Origin: an uncultured Victivallales bacterium
GTDB lineage: Bacteria > Verrucomicrobiota > Lentisphaeria > Victivallales > UBA1829
Assembly (NCBI GenBank): GCA_944390795.1
Contig: CALXRI010000001.1
Location: forward strand, 1-64,000
Direction of reading: 5' to 3'
DNA: 64,000 nucleotides
In this document: positions 26,364-36,248 of the stretch, piece after piece
How positions within the stretch are numbered: position 1 is the first letter of the stretch
Layout: each line of letters opens with the position of its first letter
Made by a program: the position numbers and the translations under genes
The notes under the pieces: generated by a model
The model's database searches: none
What the model saw: the letters and a program-made list of their open reading frames with translations, nothing else
What the model was told of the DNA's origin: nothing

Positions 26364-27337
26364 CAGCGCAGGCCCACCGCTCGGCAGACCTCCTCCATCG
26401 TCACAGCGGCAACGGCATTTGCCTTTTCCGCTCCCTTGCGGAGCACTTCGTCGATGTATCCCGGCTCCTTCTCCAGTTCTTCGCGGCGGCGGCGCATCGG
26501 CGCGAAATAATCCATATAGGCCTCGAAGAGCGCCTGTTTTGCATGGCCGTAGCCGAAATTCCCCGCGCGGTATTTCGCGGCAAGCGCGGCAATTTCATCC
26601 TCATCGGAAAACAGTTTGAAGAGCGCAAAGATATTGCACTTTTCGGGATCCTTCGGCGCTTCAAGCGGAGTCGAGTCGGTCGGAATGGACATGATCTTCT
26701 TCCGGATCGCCTTCTCCTCGCCGAAGAGTTCGATGGTGTTGTTGTAGCTCTTGGACATCTTCTGCCCGTCGGTTCCGGGTATCACGGCGACGGACTCGCT
26801 GATGATCGGTTCCGGAATCACGAAGACATCGCCGTACATCTGATTGAACCGGATTGCAATGTCACGCGTGATCTCCAGATGCTGCTTCTGATCCTTGCCG
26901 ACGGGTACCGCGTTGGATTTGTAAAGCAGGATGTCCGCCGCCATCAGAACCGGATAGGAGAAAAGTCCGTTGTTCGGGACAAAGCCTTTGGCGATCTTGT
27001 CCTTGTAGCTGTGCGCGCGCTCAAGAAGCCCGAGCCCGGTGATCGTGTTCAGGATCCACGTGAGTTCGCAGACGCCGCGGATGTCGGACTGCCGGAAGAA
27101 CGCGGTCTTTTCGGGATCCAGCCCGCATGCGAGATAGTCGAGCGCAAGACGCCGGACGCGCATGCGCAGGTCGTCCGGCTTCGGGTTAACCGTCAGCGAA
27201 TGCAGATCCGCGATGAACAGATACGTATCCCCGGGATTCTGGTTCTGGAGCTCGATCGAGGCTTTCATCGCCCCGAAATAGTTGCCGATGTGCAGAATGC
27301 CGGACGGCTGGATGCCGGTGAGAATCCGTTTTCCCAT
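26363..27337 (-). CDS. trpS: Tryptophanyl-tRNA synthetase
   Basis: Class I synthetase of 324 residues that charges tRNA-Trp. The HIGH-like motif is HIGN in PSGILHIGNYFGA (near residue 13), and the KMSKS motif is intact (near 195). Start 27337 is preferred because GTGAGGTGCGGC lies before it and MGKRILTGIQPSG is the family's usual opening; the longer frame to 27373 overlaps the ileS end. It starts 8 bp after the ileS stop. Confidence 0.96.
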   Translation of the reverse strand: MGKRILTGIQPSGILHIGNYFGAMKASIELQNQNPGDTYLFIADLHSLTVNPKPDDLRMRVRRLALDYLACGLDPEKTAFFRQSDIRGVCELTWILNTITGLGLLERAHSYKDKIAKGFVPNNGLFSYPVLMAADILLYKSNAVPVGKDQKQHLEITRDIAIRFNQMYGDVFVIPEPIISESVAVIPGTDGQKMSKSYNNTIELFGEEKAIRKKIMSIPTDSTPLEAPKDPEKCNIFALFKLFSDEDEIAALAAKYRAGNFGYGHAKQALFEAYMDYFAPMRRRREELEKEPGYIDEVLRKGAEKANAVAAVTMEEVCRAVGLR

Positions 27338-27345
27338 GCCGCACC

Positions 27346-30300
27346 TCACGCCTTTCTCACTGCGAGTGCGCACGGATGACCGTTGAGGTCGGATTCCGGT
27401 GCGTCGACTGTGTCTGAAGGTTCAATGGAAACGGCAAGCGTCTCGTTCGCGACGTAGTCATGGAACGCCTTGACGGCATCGGCGACCTCCGGAGTCGAAC
27501 GGAAAGTCACGGCGATCCGGTCGGACACGTCGAGATCCATCTCCTTGCGGAGGTTCTGCACCTTGCTGACGAATTCGCGGGCGAACCCTTCCTGCATCAG
27601 CGCCGTGTCCAGTTCCGTGTCGAGCGCGATCGTGACACCCTCGCCGGTTGCGACGGGAAGCCCCGCCTTCTCCTCGCGCTGAATGCTCAGATCATCCCTG
27701 CCGAGTGGGACAACCGTGCCGGATTTGAGCGTGATCGAAACGGTCTCGCCGCGCAGGACGGAAGCAATCTGTCCGGAAGGCAGCGCCTGAATCAGCGCGG
27801 CGGCCTCCTTCATCTGCGGACCGAGCTGGCGCCCGAGCGTCTTGAAGTTCGCCTTGGCGGAGAGCTCGACAAGCTCCTCCTCGTCGGCGCGGACGTCGAT
27901 TGCCTTCACATTAAGTTCTTCCGCTATGATCTCTTCGGTTTCCGTCAGCATCCTGCGGATCTCCGGATCGGAGGAGACGAGGATCGCCCGCTTGAGCGGC
28001 TGGCGGACCTTGAGATTGCGCTGGGTGCGGAGGAAACGGCCCAGTGAAACCGCCTTCATCGCCGCGTCCATCTGTTTTTCCAGATACGCGTCGCGCCGCC
28101 AGGTTTCCGCCTCGGGATAGTCGCAGAGATGGACGGATTCCGGCATCGACTCCGTGCGCAGCGTGCGGTAGATCTCCTCGGTGATGAACGGGATGAACGG
28201 CGCGGCGCATTTGGTGAAGGTGAGAAGCGCATAATAGAGCGTGGCATACGCCTCGTTCTTGTCGCTGTCGTTCTGGCTCTTCCAGAAACGGCGGCGGCTC
28301 CGGCGGATGTACCAGTTCGTGAGGTTCTCCACAAACTTTTCGAAACTGTTCGCCGCCTTCTGAAGATGGAAGGTGTCCATCGCGCCGCGGATCTCCTCGA
28401 CCATGTCGGCGAGCGACGCGAGAATCCAGCGGTCGAGCGGATTGGAAAGATTGCCCGGCGCCTTTCCGTCGGAAGAGGGCACCCAGCCGTCGACGTTCGC
28501 ATAGGTCGTGAAGAAGCTGAACGAGTTCCAGATCGGCAGAATCACCGCACGCATGACCTCCTTGACGCCGTTTTCGGAAAACTTGAGGTCCTCCGCGCGG
28601 ACAACCGGCGATCCGAGCAGGAAAAGCCGCAGAGCATCCGCCCCGTAGGTCTCGACGATGTACATCGGGTCGGGATAATTCTTGAGACGCTTGGACATCT
28701 TCTGCCCGTTTTCGGCCAGAATCATGCCGTTGACGATCACATTGCGCGCGGCGGGCTTGTTGAAGAGCGCGGACGCAAGAACCGTCAGCGTGTAGAACCA
28801 TCCGCGGGTCTGGTCCTGCCCCTCCGCGATGAAGTCGGCGGGGAAGTTCTTTTCAAAGCGCTCCTTGTTTTCAAACGGATAGTGATTCTGGGCGTAGGGC
28901 ATCGAACCGCTCTCGAACCAGCAGTCGAGAACCTCGGGAACGCGCGTCAGGACCGTGCCGTCACGCCCTTTGAGCTTGATCGGATCGACGAAATGCTTGT
29001 GAATGTCGCTGATTTTCTGTCCGGAGAGCTGTTCGAGTTCCGCGACGGAGCCGACGCAGACCGTCTCCCCCGTTTCGCGGTTGCGCCAGATCGGCAGCGG
29101 GCATCCCCAGTAACGGTTCCGGCTGATCGCCCAGTCGCGCGCGTTCTCAAGCCATTTGCCGAAGCGTCCTTCCTTGATGTGCGACGGAACCCAGGACATC
29201 TGCTCGTTTGCCGCAAGCATCCTGTCCTTGATCCGGTCGATGCGGACGAACCAGGTCGAAACCGCCTTGTAGATGAGCGGGGAGTCGTCGCGCCAGCAGT
29301 GCGGATAGTTGTGATTGATCGTGCCGCGGTGGACAAGCTTTCCCTCCTCCTTGAGGCGGCGCATGATCTCCTTGTCCGCGTCCTTGACGTAGATGCCCGC
29401 GTAGTCGGGCACCGCGTTCGTGAAGCGGCACTCCTCGTCGATCGGGCAGACGTCGGGAATGCCGTTGGCTTTTCCGGCGGCCGCGTCGTCCTCGCCGAAT
29501 CCCGGCGCGGTGTGCACGATGCCCGTGCCGTCCTCGGTGCTGACGAAGTCGGCGCAGATCATCCGGAACGCGCCTTTTTCCCGCAGACCGGCGAAATAGG
29601 GGAACAGAGGTTCATATTCCATTCCCTTGAGTTCGCTTCCCTTCATCCTCGCGACGATTTCGGGCATTGCGTCCTTCTTGTAATAGGCGGAGAGCCGCGC
29701 CTCGGCGAGATAATAGAATTCCTCCCCGTCGCGGACCTTCACGTAATCAATGTCCGGACCGGCGGTGAGCGCCATGTTGGAAGGCAGCGTCCACGGCGTC
29801 GTCGTCCATGCGAGGAAATAACTGTTTTCCTCCCCGCACACCTTGAAGCGGATCGTGATCGCCGGATCGGTCACTTCCTGATATCCCTGGTTCGCCTCGA
29901 AGTTGGACAGCGGCGTCGAGCAGCGCGGACAGTAGGGGAGAATCTTGTATCCCTCGTAGATCAGCCCTTCGTCCCAGAGGCGCTTGAACACGTTCCAGAT
30001 GGACTCCATGTATTTGGTGTCCATGGTGCGGTAGCCGTTGCGGAAATCGACCCAGCGGCCCATGCGCGTGACGACGGTCTCCCATTCGGCGGTGTAGCGC
30101 AGAACAATTCCCCGGCATGCCTCGTTGAACTTGCCGATTCCGTAGTTTTCAATTTCCTTCTTGCCGGAGAGCTTGAGCTCCTTCTCCATTTCATATTCCA
30201 CGGGAAGACCGTGACAGTCCCACCCGAAGGTGCGCTCGCAGTATTTTCCGCGCATCGTCTGATAGCGGGGCACGACATCCTTGATGGTTCCCGCCAGAAG

Positions 30301-30474
30301 ATGTCCGTAGTGCGGAAGACCCGTTGCGAACGGAGGTCCGTCGTAGAAAACGAATTCATCGCACCCTTTGCGGTTCTCCAGTGACTTCTGAAAGACATTC
30401 CCCTCTTTCCAGTAATGAAGCACGTCGCGCTCCATTGCCGGAAAGTCCGCCTGCCCCGATCTTGTTTTGAACAT
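27346..30474 (-). CDS. ileS: Isoleucyl-tRNA synthetase, type 2 (eukaryote/archaeon-like)
   Basis: A 1042-residue class I synthetase. The HIGH motif appears as HYGH in GLPHYGHLLAG (near residue 57) and KMSKR near 595; an editing CP1 domain lies between (WTTTPWTLPSN). The FYDGPPFATGLPHYGH context and the C-terminal extension place it in the IleS2 group that many PVC and Bacteroidota members carry, which is known to be less sensitive to mupirocin. The C-terminal tRNA-binding part lacks the zinc-binding Cys cluster of type 1. It has its own promoter at 30524-30552 and is followed by trpS. Confidence 0.95.
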   Translation of the reverse strand: MFKTRSGQADFPAMERDVLHYWKEGNVFQKSLENRKGCDEFVFYDGPPFATGLPHYGHLLAGTIKDVVPRYQTMRGKYCERTFGWDCHGLPVEYEMEKELKLSGKKEIENYGIGKFNEACRGIVLRYTAEWETVVTRMGRWVDFRNGYRTMDTKYMESIWNVFKRLWDEGLIYEGYKILPYCPRCSTPLSNFEANQGYQEVTDPAITIRFKVCGEENSYFLAWTTTPWTLPSNMALTAGPDIDYVKVRDGEEFYYLAEARLSAYYKKDAMPEIVARMKGSELKGMEYEPLFPYFAGLREKGAFRMICADFVSTEDGTGIVHTAPGFGEDDAAAGKANGIPDVCPIDEECRFTNAVPDYAGIYVKDADKEIMRRLKEEGKLVHRGTINHNYPHCWRDDSPLIYKAVSTWFVRIDRIKDRMLAANEQMSWVPSHIKEGRFGKWLENARDWAISRNRYWGCPLPIWRNRETGETVCVGSVAELEQLSGQKISDIHKHFVDPIKLKGRDGTVLTRVPEVLDCWFESGSMPYAQNHYPFENKERFEKNFPADFIAEGQDQTRGWFYTLTVLASALFNKPAARNVIVNGMILAENGQKMSKRLKNYPDPMYIVETYGADALRLFLLGSPVVRAEDLKFSENGVKEVMRAVILPIWNSFSFFTTYANVDGWVPSSDGKAPGNLSNPLDRWILASLADMVEEIRGAMDTFHLQKAANSFEKFVENLTNWYIRRSRRRFWKSQNDSDKNEAYATLYYALLTFTKCAAPFIPFITEEIYRTLRTESMPESVHLCDYPEAETWRRDAYLEKQMDAAMKAVSLGRFLRTQRNLKVRQPLKRAILVSSDPEIRRMLTETEEIIAEELNVKAIDVRADEEELVELSAKANFKTLGRQLGPQMKEAAALIQALPSGQIASVLRGETVSITLKSGTVVPLGRDDLSIQREEKAGLPVATGEGVTIALDTELDTALMQEGFAREFVSKVQNLRKEMDLDVSDRIAVTFRSTPEVADAVKAFHDYVANETLAVSIEPSDTVDAPESDLNGHPCALAVRKA

Positions 30475-30523
30475 GGCCTTTTCCCTGTATTGACAAAAGT
30501 GATTATTTTTCCTGAAACTGAAT

Positions 30524-30552
30524 ACTATACACCGGTTTATGCAAATTTCGAA
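30524..30552 (-). promoter_or_regulatory. Probable promoter of ileS
   Basis: Minus-strand -10 TATAGT (30524-30529) in a GGTGTATAGT context, 17-bp spacer and a weak -35 TTCGAA (30547-30552), 50 bp upstream of ileS. Confidence 0.5.
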
Positions 30553-30616
30553 TTCCGGTCCGGATGTTTTTCAAAAAAAGCCGCATCCCGGCGGGAGTGC
30601 GGAATGTTTCCGGAAT

Positions 30617-31768
30617 TCAGCGGCCCGCAATCCGGCGGACGGCTTCAAGAAGACGCTCCACATCCGCGTCGGTATGGGCGGCGTTCAGCGACAGGCGGAT
30701 GCGGGCGGTGCCGCGCGGCACCGTCGGCGGGCGGATGGCAACCCCGAGAATCCCCTCCTCCTGAAGGCGCATCGAAAACTCCGTGGTCCGTTCCGTCTCC
30801 CCGATCAGAAGCGGCACGATCATCGTTTCGGATTTTCCGGTGTCGAATCCCAGTTCGCGGAGCCCATTCCGGAGAAAATCCGCGCGGCGGAAGAGCGCGG
30901 CCCGCGCCTGTTCCATCTCATCCGTCCGCAGCAGATCGATCGCGGCGTCGACCGCACCGAGCACGGCGGGCGGCAATGCCGTGCTGAAAATGAAGGAAGC
31001 GCAATGGTTCACCAGATACTCCTTCATCGCACGGGAGCAGCAGACGCAGGAACCGAACGAACCGAGCGCCTTGCTGAAAGTGGAAAGCGCGACATCGCAG
31101 AGTGCGGGCGTTGCGAGACCGTGGCCGTGTTCTCCGAGAACGCCGCTCCCGTGCGCGTCGTCCAGATAAAGAAGGGCATGATGGCGCTCTGCGGTTTCAC
31201 GGAGCCGTGCGAGATCGGCGATGTCGCCGTCCATGCTGAACACCGTGTCGCTGACAATGAGTTTGTCTCCCTCCCCTGCATTGGCAAGCATCCGCTCCAG
31301 GCGATCCCAGTCGCAGTGCGCGTAACGCTTGAATTCCCCGCCGGAAAGCAGGCAGCCCTGATTGAGGCTGGCATGATTGAGCTTGTTCGCGAAAATCGTG
31401 CGGGAACGGCCTGAAAGCGCGGCAATTGCGCCGACGTTTCCGGCATATCCGGAAGAGAGAATAATTGCCGCTTCGAACCCTTTCCACGCCGCAAGTTTCT
31501 CTTCCAGAAGCAGGCACGCCTCCGTAGTGCCGGAAATCAGGCGGGAGGCTGCCGAACCGGCGCCGAACCGGCGCGTCCATTCGCATGCGCGTTCTATCAG
31601 CTCGCCCCGCATGGAAAGCGCCATGTAGTCGTTGGAGGAAAAGTCAATCAGGCGTCGTCCGCCGATCACGATTTCACGCGGAGAACGCCGCTCCGCGGCG
31701 CGGAGCGTGCGCTTCAGCCCGAGCGATTCGACGTCCTCCATGGCTTTGACAATGAAATCCGGCAGCAT
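30617..31768 (-). CDS. bioF: 8-amino-7-oxononanoate synthase
   Basis: PLP enzyme of the alpha-oxoamine synthase family. It condenses pimeloyl thioester with alanine in biotin synthesis. The 383-residue sequence shows SSNDYMALS near residue 44, GSAASRLISGT near 92, LDDAHGSGVLG (Asp and His that hold the cofactor) and the Schiff-base Lys in TFSKALGSFG near 235. 2-amino-3-ketobutyrate CoA ligase is the main alternative and cannot be excluded from sequence alone, but the length and motifs favour BioF. It starts 6 bp after ilvB; no other bio genes are present. Confidence 0.85.
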   Translation of the reverse strand: MLPDFIVKAMEDVESLGLKRTLRAAERRSPREIVIGGRRLIDFSSNDYMALSMRGELIERACEWTRRFGAGSAASRLISGTTEACLLLEEKLAAWKGFEAAIILSSGYAGNVGAIAALSGRSRTIFANKLNHASLNQGCLLSGGEFKRYAHCDWDRLERMLANAGEGDKLIVSDTVFSMDGDIADLARLRETAERHHALLYLDDAHGSGVLGEHGHGLATPALCDVALSTFSKALGSFGSCVCCSRAMKEYLVNHCASFIFSTALPPAVLGAVDAAIDLLRTDEMEQARAALFRRADFLRNGLRELGFDTGKSETMIVPLLIGETERTTEFSMRLQEEGILGVAIRPPTVPRGTARIRLSLNAAHTDADVERLLEAVRRIAGR

Positions 31769-31774
31769 GGCTTG

Positions 31775-33496
31775 TCACTTCAGGATCATATCCTTGTAGC
31801 ATTTTCCCGGCGCGATCATCGGGAGCACGTGCTCCTGATAGCCCGTGTGACAGTCGATCAGGAACGGCCCTTTCGACGCGAGCATCTCGCGGATGGCATC
31901 CTCGACCTCCTCGCGCTCGTGAATGACGCGTCCCGGAATCTTGTAGCCGCGTGCAATCGTCACGAAATCGGGATAGTACTGCTTGTCGCGGTCTTCGAGA
32001 ATCGTGTTGCAGTGGAAACTTCCGTAGAAACGGTCCTCCCACTGGGCGACCATGCCGAGATGCTGGTTGTTGAGGATGATCATCTTGACGTCGATCTCCT
32101 CGGCGTAGAGCGTGCCGAGCTCCTGGATGTTCATCTGGAAGGAACCGTCGCCGTCGATGTTGATGACCAGCTTGTCCGGACAGGCGACTTTCGCACCCAT
32201 CGCGGCAGGCAGCCCGAATCCCATGGAGCCGAGTCCGCCGGAAGTGAGGAACTGACGCGGATATTTGTACTTGTAGAACTGTGCCGACCACATCTGATGC
32301 TGCCCGACGCCGGGAACGATCACAGCGTTTCCGCCGGTCAGCTCATACAGTTTTTCAATCACATACTGCGGCTGCGGCGGCGTATGCGGCTTCGATTTCA
32401 CATAGGAGAGCGGATGCTCCTTCTTCCATTCGCCGATCCGGTTCAGCCACTCGGTGTAATCCTTGCGGACCGGTTTCCGGTTGAGTTCGGCAAGAACCTC
32501 CCGGACATCCGCGATCACGCCGAGATCGACACGCTTGTTCTTGTTGATCTCGGAAACATCGATGTCGACATGAATGATGTAGGCGTCCTGCGCAAACGTG
32601 TCGACGGGCCCGGTGACGCGGTCGTCAAAACGGGCGCCGAGCGCGATCAGAAGGTCGCATTCATTCGCCGCGTAGTTCGCATAGTAGGTCCCGTGCATGC
32701 CGAGCCAGCGGAGGGAGAGCGGATCGTCCTCGGGAAACGCGCCGAGCGCCATCAATGTGGTTGTCACGGGAATATTGTAGGAATGCGCGAACGTGCGCAG
32801 TTCTTCGGACGCGCCGGAGGAAATAATCCCCCCGCCGGCGTAAATGCAGGGACGCTGCGCTTTGCGGATCGCCTTGCGGATCGCCTCGATGTCGGAGGGC
32901 TTTACGGTGAGATCCGCAGTGAGGGACTTGACTTTGACCTCTTCCGGAAACACGGGAACGGCGAGCGCCTGCTGAACGTTCTTCGGAATATCCACGACGA
33001 CAGGCCCCGGACGTCCCTCTGAAGCGAGCTTGAACGCCTCGCAGAGCGTGCGCGGAATGTCATTGACGTTCAGAACAAGATAGCTGTGCTTGACGACGGG
33101 GCGCGTGACGCCGATGATGTCCGTCTCCTGAAACGCGTTTTTCCCGATGAACTGCGCCCCGACCTGCCCGGTTATGAAAACGACCGGAATCGAGTCCATG
33201 TACGCGTCTGCGATGCCGGTGATGAGGTTCGTTGCGCCGGGGCCGCTGGTCGCCATGCAGACGCCGGTTCTGCCGGAGATGCGCGCGAAACCGTCCGCCG
33301 CGAACGCTCCGCCCTGTTCATGACGAGGAAGAATCACCCGGAGACTGGATTTCCCGAGCGCCTGGTGAAGCTCAATGGACTGCCCGCCGGGATATGCGAA
33401 AATGGTTTCGACGCCGAGACGCTCCAGGGTTTTAATCACGATTTCAGCGCCTTTGATCGGCTGCTGCGGTTCTTTTGCTGTGTTTTTCATCATCAT
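31775..33496 (-). CDS. ilvB: Acetolactate synthase, large (catalytic) subunit
   Basis: ThDP- and FAD-dependent enzyme that makes acetolactate or acetohydroxybutyrate for valine, leucine and isoleucine synthesis. The 573-residue chain has the N-terminal PYR domain with the catalytic Glu region (YPGGQSIELHQAL), the central FAD domain, and the C-terminal ThDP motif GDGSFQMNIQELGT. Three successive ATGs (33496, 33493, 33490) begin the gene and the ribosome site is weak. A strong promoter 190 bp upstream leaves a long leader with a GC-rich hairpin. The small regulatory subunit is not adjacent. bioF follows. Confidence 0.95.
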   Translation of the reverse strand: MMMKNTAKEPQQPIKGAEIVIKTLERLGVETIFAYPGGQSIELHQALGKSSLRVILPRHEQGGAFAADGFARISGRTGVCMATSGPGATNLITGIADAYMDSIPVVFITGQVGAQFIGKNAFQETDIIGVTRPVVKHSYLVLNVNDIPRTLCEAFKLASEGRPGPVVVDIPKNVQQALAVPVFPEEVKVKSLTADLTVKPSDIEAIRKAIRKAQRPCIYAGGGIISSGASEELRTFAHSYNIPVTTTLMALGAFPEDDPLSLRWLGMHGTYYANYAANECDLLIALGARFDDRVTGPVDTFAQDAYIIHVDIDVSEINKNKRVDLGVIADVREVLAELNRKPVRKDYTEWLNRIGEWKKEHPLSYVKSKPHTPPQPQYVIEKLYELTGGNAVIVPGVGQHQMWSAQFYKYKYPRQFLTSGGLGSMGFGLPAAMGAKVACPDKLVINIDGDGSFQMNIQELGTLYAEEIDVKMIILNNQHLGMVAQWEDRFYGSFHCNTILEDRDKQYYPDFVTIARGYKIPGRVIHEREEVEDAIREMLASKGPFLIDCHTGYQEHVLPMIAPGKCYKDMILK

Positions 33497-33570
33497 GTCA
33501 CTGATCCGGAATTAAAATTTTTATGCTGGAAACAAGGATTGCGCGAAAATGCGCTCAGACTGGCGAATCT

Positions 33571-33605
33571 GGACCCGGCCGGGGTGCCACCGACACGGCC
33601 GGGCC
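33571..33605 (-). promoter_or_regulatory. GC-rich hairpin in the ilvB leader
   Basis: Complementary arms around 33572-33581 and 33596-33605 (CCCGGCCG pairing with CGGCCGGG) form a very stable stem in the 5' leader of ilvB, 75 bp before the start. There is no U-tract, so it is not a simple terminator. A role in attenuation or mRNA stability is inference. Confidence 0.5.
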
Positions 33606-33683
33606 GCGTACGACGACATGTCTGCCCTCTGGAAATATTCCTGTTTCCATATTTGAAAAACCTCATTTGTAAAAGAAGTTTAA

Positions 33684-33712
33684 AATATACACGCAATTCG
33701 GAAAAGTGTCAA
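33684..33712 (-). promoter_or_regulatory. Strong promoter of ilvB-bioF
   Basis: Minus-strand -35 TTGACA (33707-33712), 17-bp spacer and -10 TATATT (33684-33689) in a GTGTATATT context. It is one of the two closest matches to consensus in the window. Confidence 0.85.
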
Positions 33713-33753
33713 GCCCGGACCGGAAAAGAAGCGCGAAACGGGAAATCGTCCGT

Positions 33754-34716
33754 TCAGTCGAAATGCGCCTGCGCAAAAGCGATCTTTTCCGCCGCGGAAG
33801 GCATTGCGGACGGAGGAAGGCTTTCAATCAGCTCCAGACGGGAACGCAGTCCGGCATGATTGGCGATCTGGATCCCGAGCCCGGGCCGGGCGTTGAGTTC
33901 CAGCAGAAGCGGCCCTTTCTCACGGTCGTTGACAATGTCCGCGCCGAAGTAGCCCAGTTTAATCATCTCCGCACAGCGCGCGGCAAGTTCGAGATGCCTG
34001 TCCCAGTCCGGTACAACCAGTTCGGAGAGCATCCGGCCGGTATCCGGGTGACGCGTGACCGGCTGGTCGAGCATGACAGCCTTGCGCGGTTTGCCGTTCC
34101 GGATGCTCAGACCGACACCCACCGCGCCCTGGTGCAGGTTCGCGCGCCCGTCTGAACGTCTGGTGGCCAACCGCATCATCGCCATGACGGGATATCCCCG
34201 GAACACGATGATCCGAATGTCCGGAACACCCTGGAAGCTGAAGTCCGAAAAAATCTCCGAAAAAGAGATGCACTCTTCAAAGAGCGCATAATCCACCTGT
34301 CCGCCCAGACTGTAAAGCCCGCTCAGAATGTTCGTGATATGCGAATAAATCTGCTGAAAACCGATGACGGAACCGTCCGCCTTCCGGAATTCCCCTCCGT
34401 CATGGCTCCTGATTACAAGAATGCCGCGCCCCCCGCTTCCATGTCCGGGCTTGATGACGAACCCGGGACTGTCCTGCGTCAGGCGCATGAAATTTTTCGC
34501 CTCATGCTGAAAACGAATCGCGCCGATCAGACCGGCGGTGGGGACGCCGGCCTTCAATGCCAGTTCCTTGGTGACAAGCTTGTCGTCGACCATCGGATAG
34601 TAGCGGCGCCTGTTATATGCGGCGATATAGTCGTGATTGCGCCGGTTCATGCCGAGAACACCCGCATTCCGCAGCGCGGCAGGCGAGGCGAAAGCGCTCA
34701 GGAGTGATCCGAACAT
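33754..34716 (-). CDS. ATP-grasp alpha-L-glutamate ligase-like protein
   Basis: The 320-residue protein belongs to the RimK-related ATP-grasp family that sits with a retropepsin-like protein and an inactive-transglutaminase membrane protein (sometimes annotated RloC or TIGR02291). Visible are the glycine-rich ATP loop in VIKPGHGSGGRGIL (near residue 90), the DIRIIVF strand and the metal-binding LLELNARPGLGIQ near 290. It probably ligates an amino acid to a peptide or metabolite; substrate unknown. The start at 34716 lies inside the end of the upstream gene (19-nt overlap), indicating coupling. Confidence 0.87.
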   Translation of the reverse strand: MFGSLLSAFASPAALRNAGVLGMNRRNHDYIAAYNRRRYYPMVDDKLVTKELALKAGVPTAGLIGAIRFQHEAKNFMRLTQDSPGFVIKPGHGSGGRGILVIRSHDGGEFRKADGSVIGFQQIYSHITNILSGLYSLGGQVDYALFEECISFSEIFSDFSFQGVPDIRIIVFRGYPVMAMMRLATRRSDGRANLHQGAVGVGLSIRNGKPRKAVMLDQPVTRHPDTGRMLSELVVPDWDRHLELAARCAEMIKLGYFGADIVNDREKGPLLLELNARPGLGIQIANHAGLRSRLELIESLPPSAMPSAAEKIAFAQAHFD

Positions 34717-36248
34717 GAAGACACCAGCGGTTTGAAGCGTTTCAATTCCGTCAGACGGTAGCCCGTATAGGTTCCGATCAGCAGAATCAATGCGAGAATC
34801 ACCAGATTGAACTCCTGGAACGTGAAAAAGAGATACTGAAGATAATCGTTGTTCAGAATGAAATAACAGGGAATGCACGCGGCCAGACTGACTGCAAGCT
34901 GCCGGAACATGGCGCCGGGACCGTCCTCCTCCCACACCATCGAGGCACGCTCAATTGTCCATGCCAGGATAATCAGCGGAAAAAACGTGATCGACTGTCC
35001 CTGTGTGAAACCGAATGCGTAGGAAAGCACGCTGATCGCCTTCATCAGCAGAATCACAATCACCACAACGGCGGAAATGCGCGGCACCATCAGGAGATTC
35101 ATATGCGTCAGCAGCGCACGCGCCGAAAGACCGACTGCCAGAATCAGGAGAAAGGCGATCAGACCCGCAGTCAGACCTGTTTCCAGAAACGCCAGCGCAA
35201 TCAGAACCGGCATGAACGTCCCCATGGACTGCAGCCCGATGATGTTGCGCACCACCACAATCAGAAGCACCGCCAGTGGAAGAAGCGCAAGGCGCTTGAA
35301 CACGTTCTGTTCCGAAATCGGCAGCTCATAACCGATGATGTCCATCAGCCACGAATGCTCAATGAAACTTCCCCGCAGACGGTTCAGGCCGGCCGCGCTG
35401 ATGTTGGTCTTCAAAGCGGAAAAGCGCAGTTTCGCCTGCCGCCCTCCGGAGAGCGCAAACAGCGGTTCATCGCCGCGCCGCAGCGGGATGAAATCCTTCT
35501 GCGTGCCGAGCGTGCCGGAAACCGGATCATACCTGTGATAGGTCCCGTCATAATAAACCTCCAGCATGAAACTTGGCGACTGGCGGCGGCGTTTGTCCGT
35601 CAGAAAAACCCCTTCCGCCTCCCGGGAGGCGATTTTTCTCATTGCCAGCAGATTCCGGACAACCTGAAGGAAAGGCGTCCCCTGACGCTTGTCCGCAAAC
35701 AGCACGGACACCGCCGGATTGTCCCCTTTCCGGATCTGTTTGAAAAGAGCGCTGACAAACTGCGGAATGGAAAGTTTTCCTTCAGGATCCACGCTCCGCA
35801 GCAGCTGTTCGGCGAACTGTTTCTGCCCGGATGGCCAGCGGGGACGTTCCGGCGCCTCCGGTTTCTCTTCGGCGGCCGTTCCCGCACCGCCGTCCGGAAT
35901 GAAGGATATCTGGCAGGAAAGCGACTGCGGACCGCTGCGTTCCGCACCCTCCCAGACGGAAAGAGTCCGTCCCCCATGTTCCTGAACGGAAAACGCATAT
36001 CCCGGCGTCTGACTTGTCACAACAAGGTAATATCCCGGAATTTCATAAGGCAGCGAAAGCCTTGCCGCAACAGGACCGCCGTTCGCCATGAAACGAACCC
36101 TGCATTCCATAACCCAGAGCTCCGCATTGACGGAACGCGAAAAGGAATAATGCAGCACGCAGATCTTGAATGCCGCAATCGCAGCGGCCAGCAGCACCAG
36201 AAGACCGGCAATCATGCAGATGCTCTTTCCCGGACGCGACATCATCAT
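34698..36248 (-). CDS. Inactive-transglutaminase/7TM membrane protein (RloB-like)
   Basis: The 516-residue protein has an N-terminal membrane anchor (about 10-30), a periplasmic region that includes a transglutaminase-like domain described in the family as inactive (about 160-300), and a C-terminal block of about seven membrane helices (about 318-500). This build matches the 7TM_transglut family. Homologues form a three-gene set with the ATP-grasp and retropepsin-like proteins, linked in some proteobacteria to osmotic stress tolerance. Start and stop overlap its neighbours, so the three genes form one tightly coupled operon. Confidence 0.85.
   Translation of the reverse strand: MMMSRPGKSICMIAGLLVLLAAAIAAFKICVLHYSFSRSVNAELWVMECRVRFMANGGPVAARLSLPYEIPGYYLVVTSQTPGYAFSVQEHGGRTLSVWEGAERSGPQSLSCQISFIPDGGAGTAAEEKPEAPERPRWPSGQKQFAEQLLRSVDPEGKLSIPQFVSALFKQIRKGDNPAVSVLFADKRQGTPFLQVVRNLLAMRKIASREAEGVFLTDKRRRQSPSFMLEVYYDGTYHRYDPVSGTLGTQKDFIPLRRGDEPLFALSGGRQAKLRFSALKTNISAAGLNRLRGSFIEHSWLMDIIGYELPISEQNVFKRLALLPLAVLLIVVVRNIIGLQSMGTFMPVLIALAFLETGLTAGLIAFLLILAVGLSARALLTHMNLLMVPRISAVVVIVILLMKAISVLSYAFGFTQGQSITFFPLIILAWTIERASMVWEEDGPGAMFRQLAVSLAACIPCYFILNNDYLQYLFFTFQEFNLVILALILLIGTYTGYRLTELKRFKPLVSSCSDHS

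Noticed and set aside
28129-30384. 751-codon open frame opposite ileS
   Set aside because: Shadow of ileS caused by GC-rich third positions.
33493-33696. Leader peptide for attenuation of ilvB
   Set aside because: The 67-codon frame that ends on the ilvB start has few Leu, Val or Ile codons and no terminator follows its hairpin.
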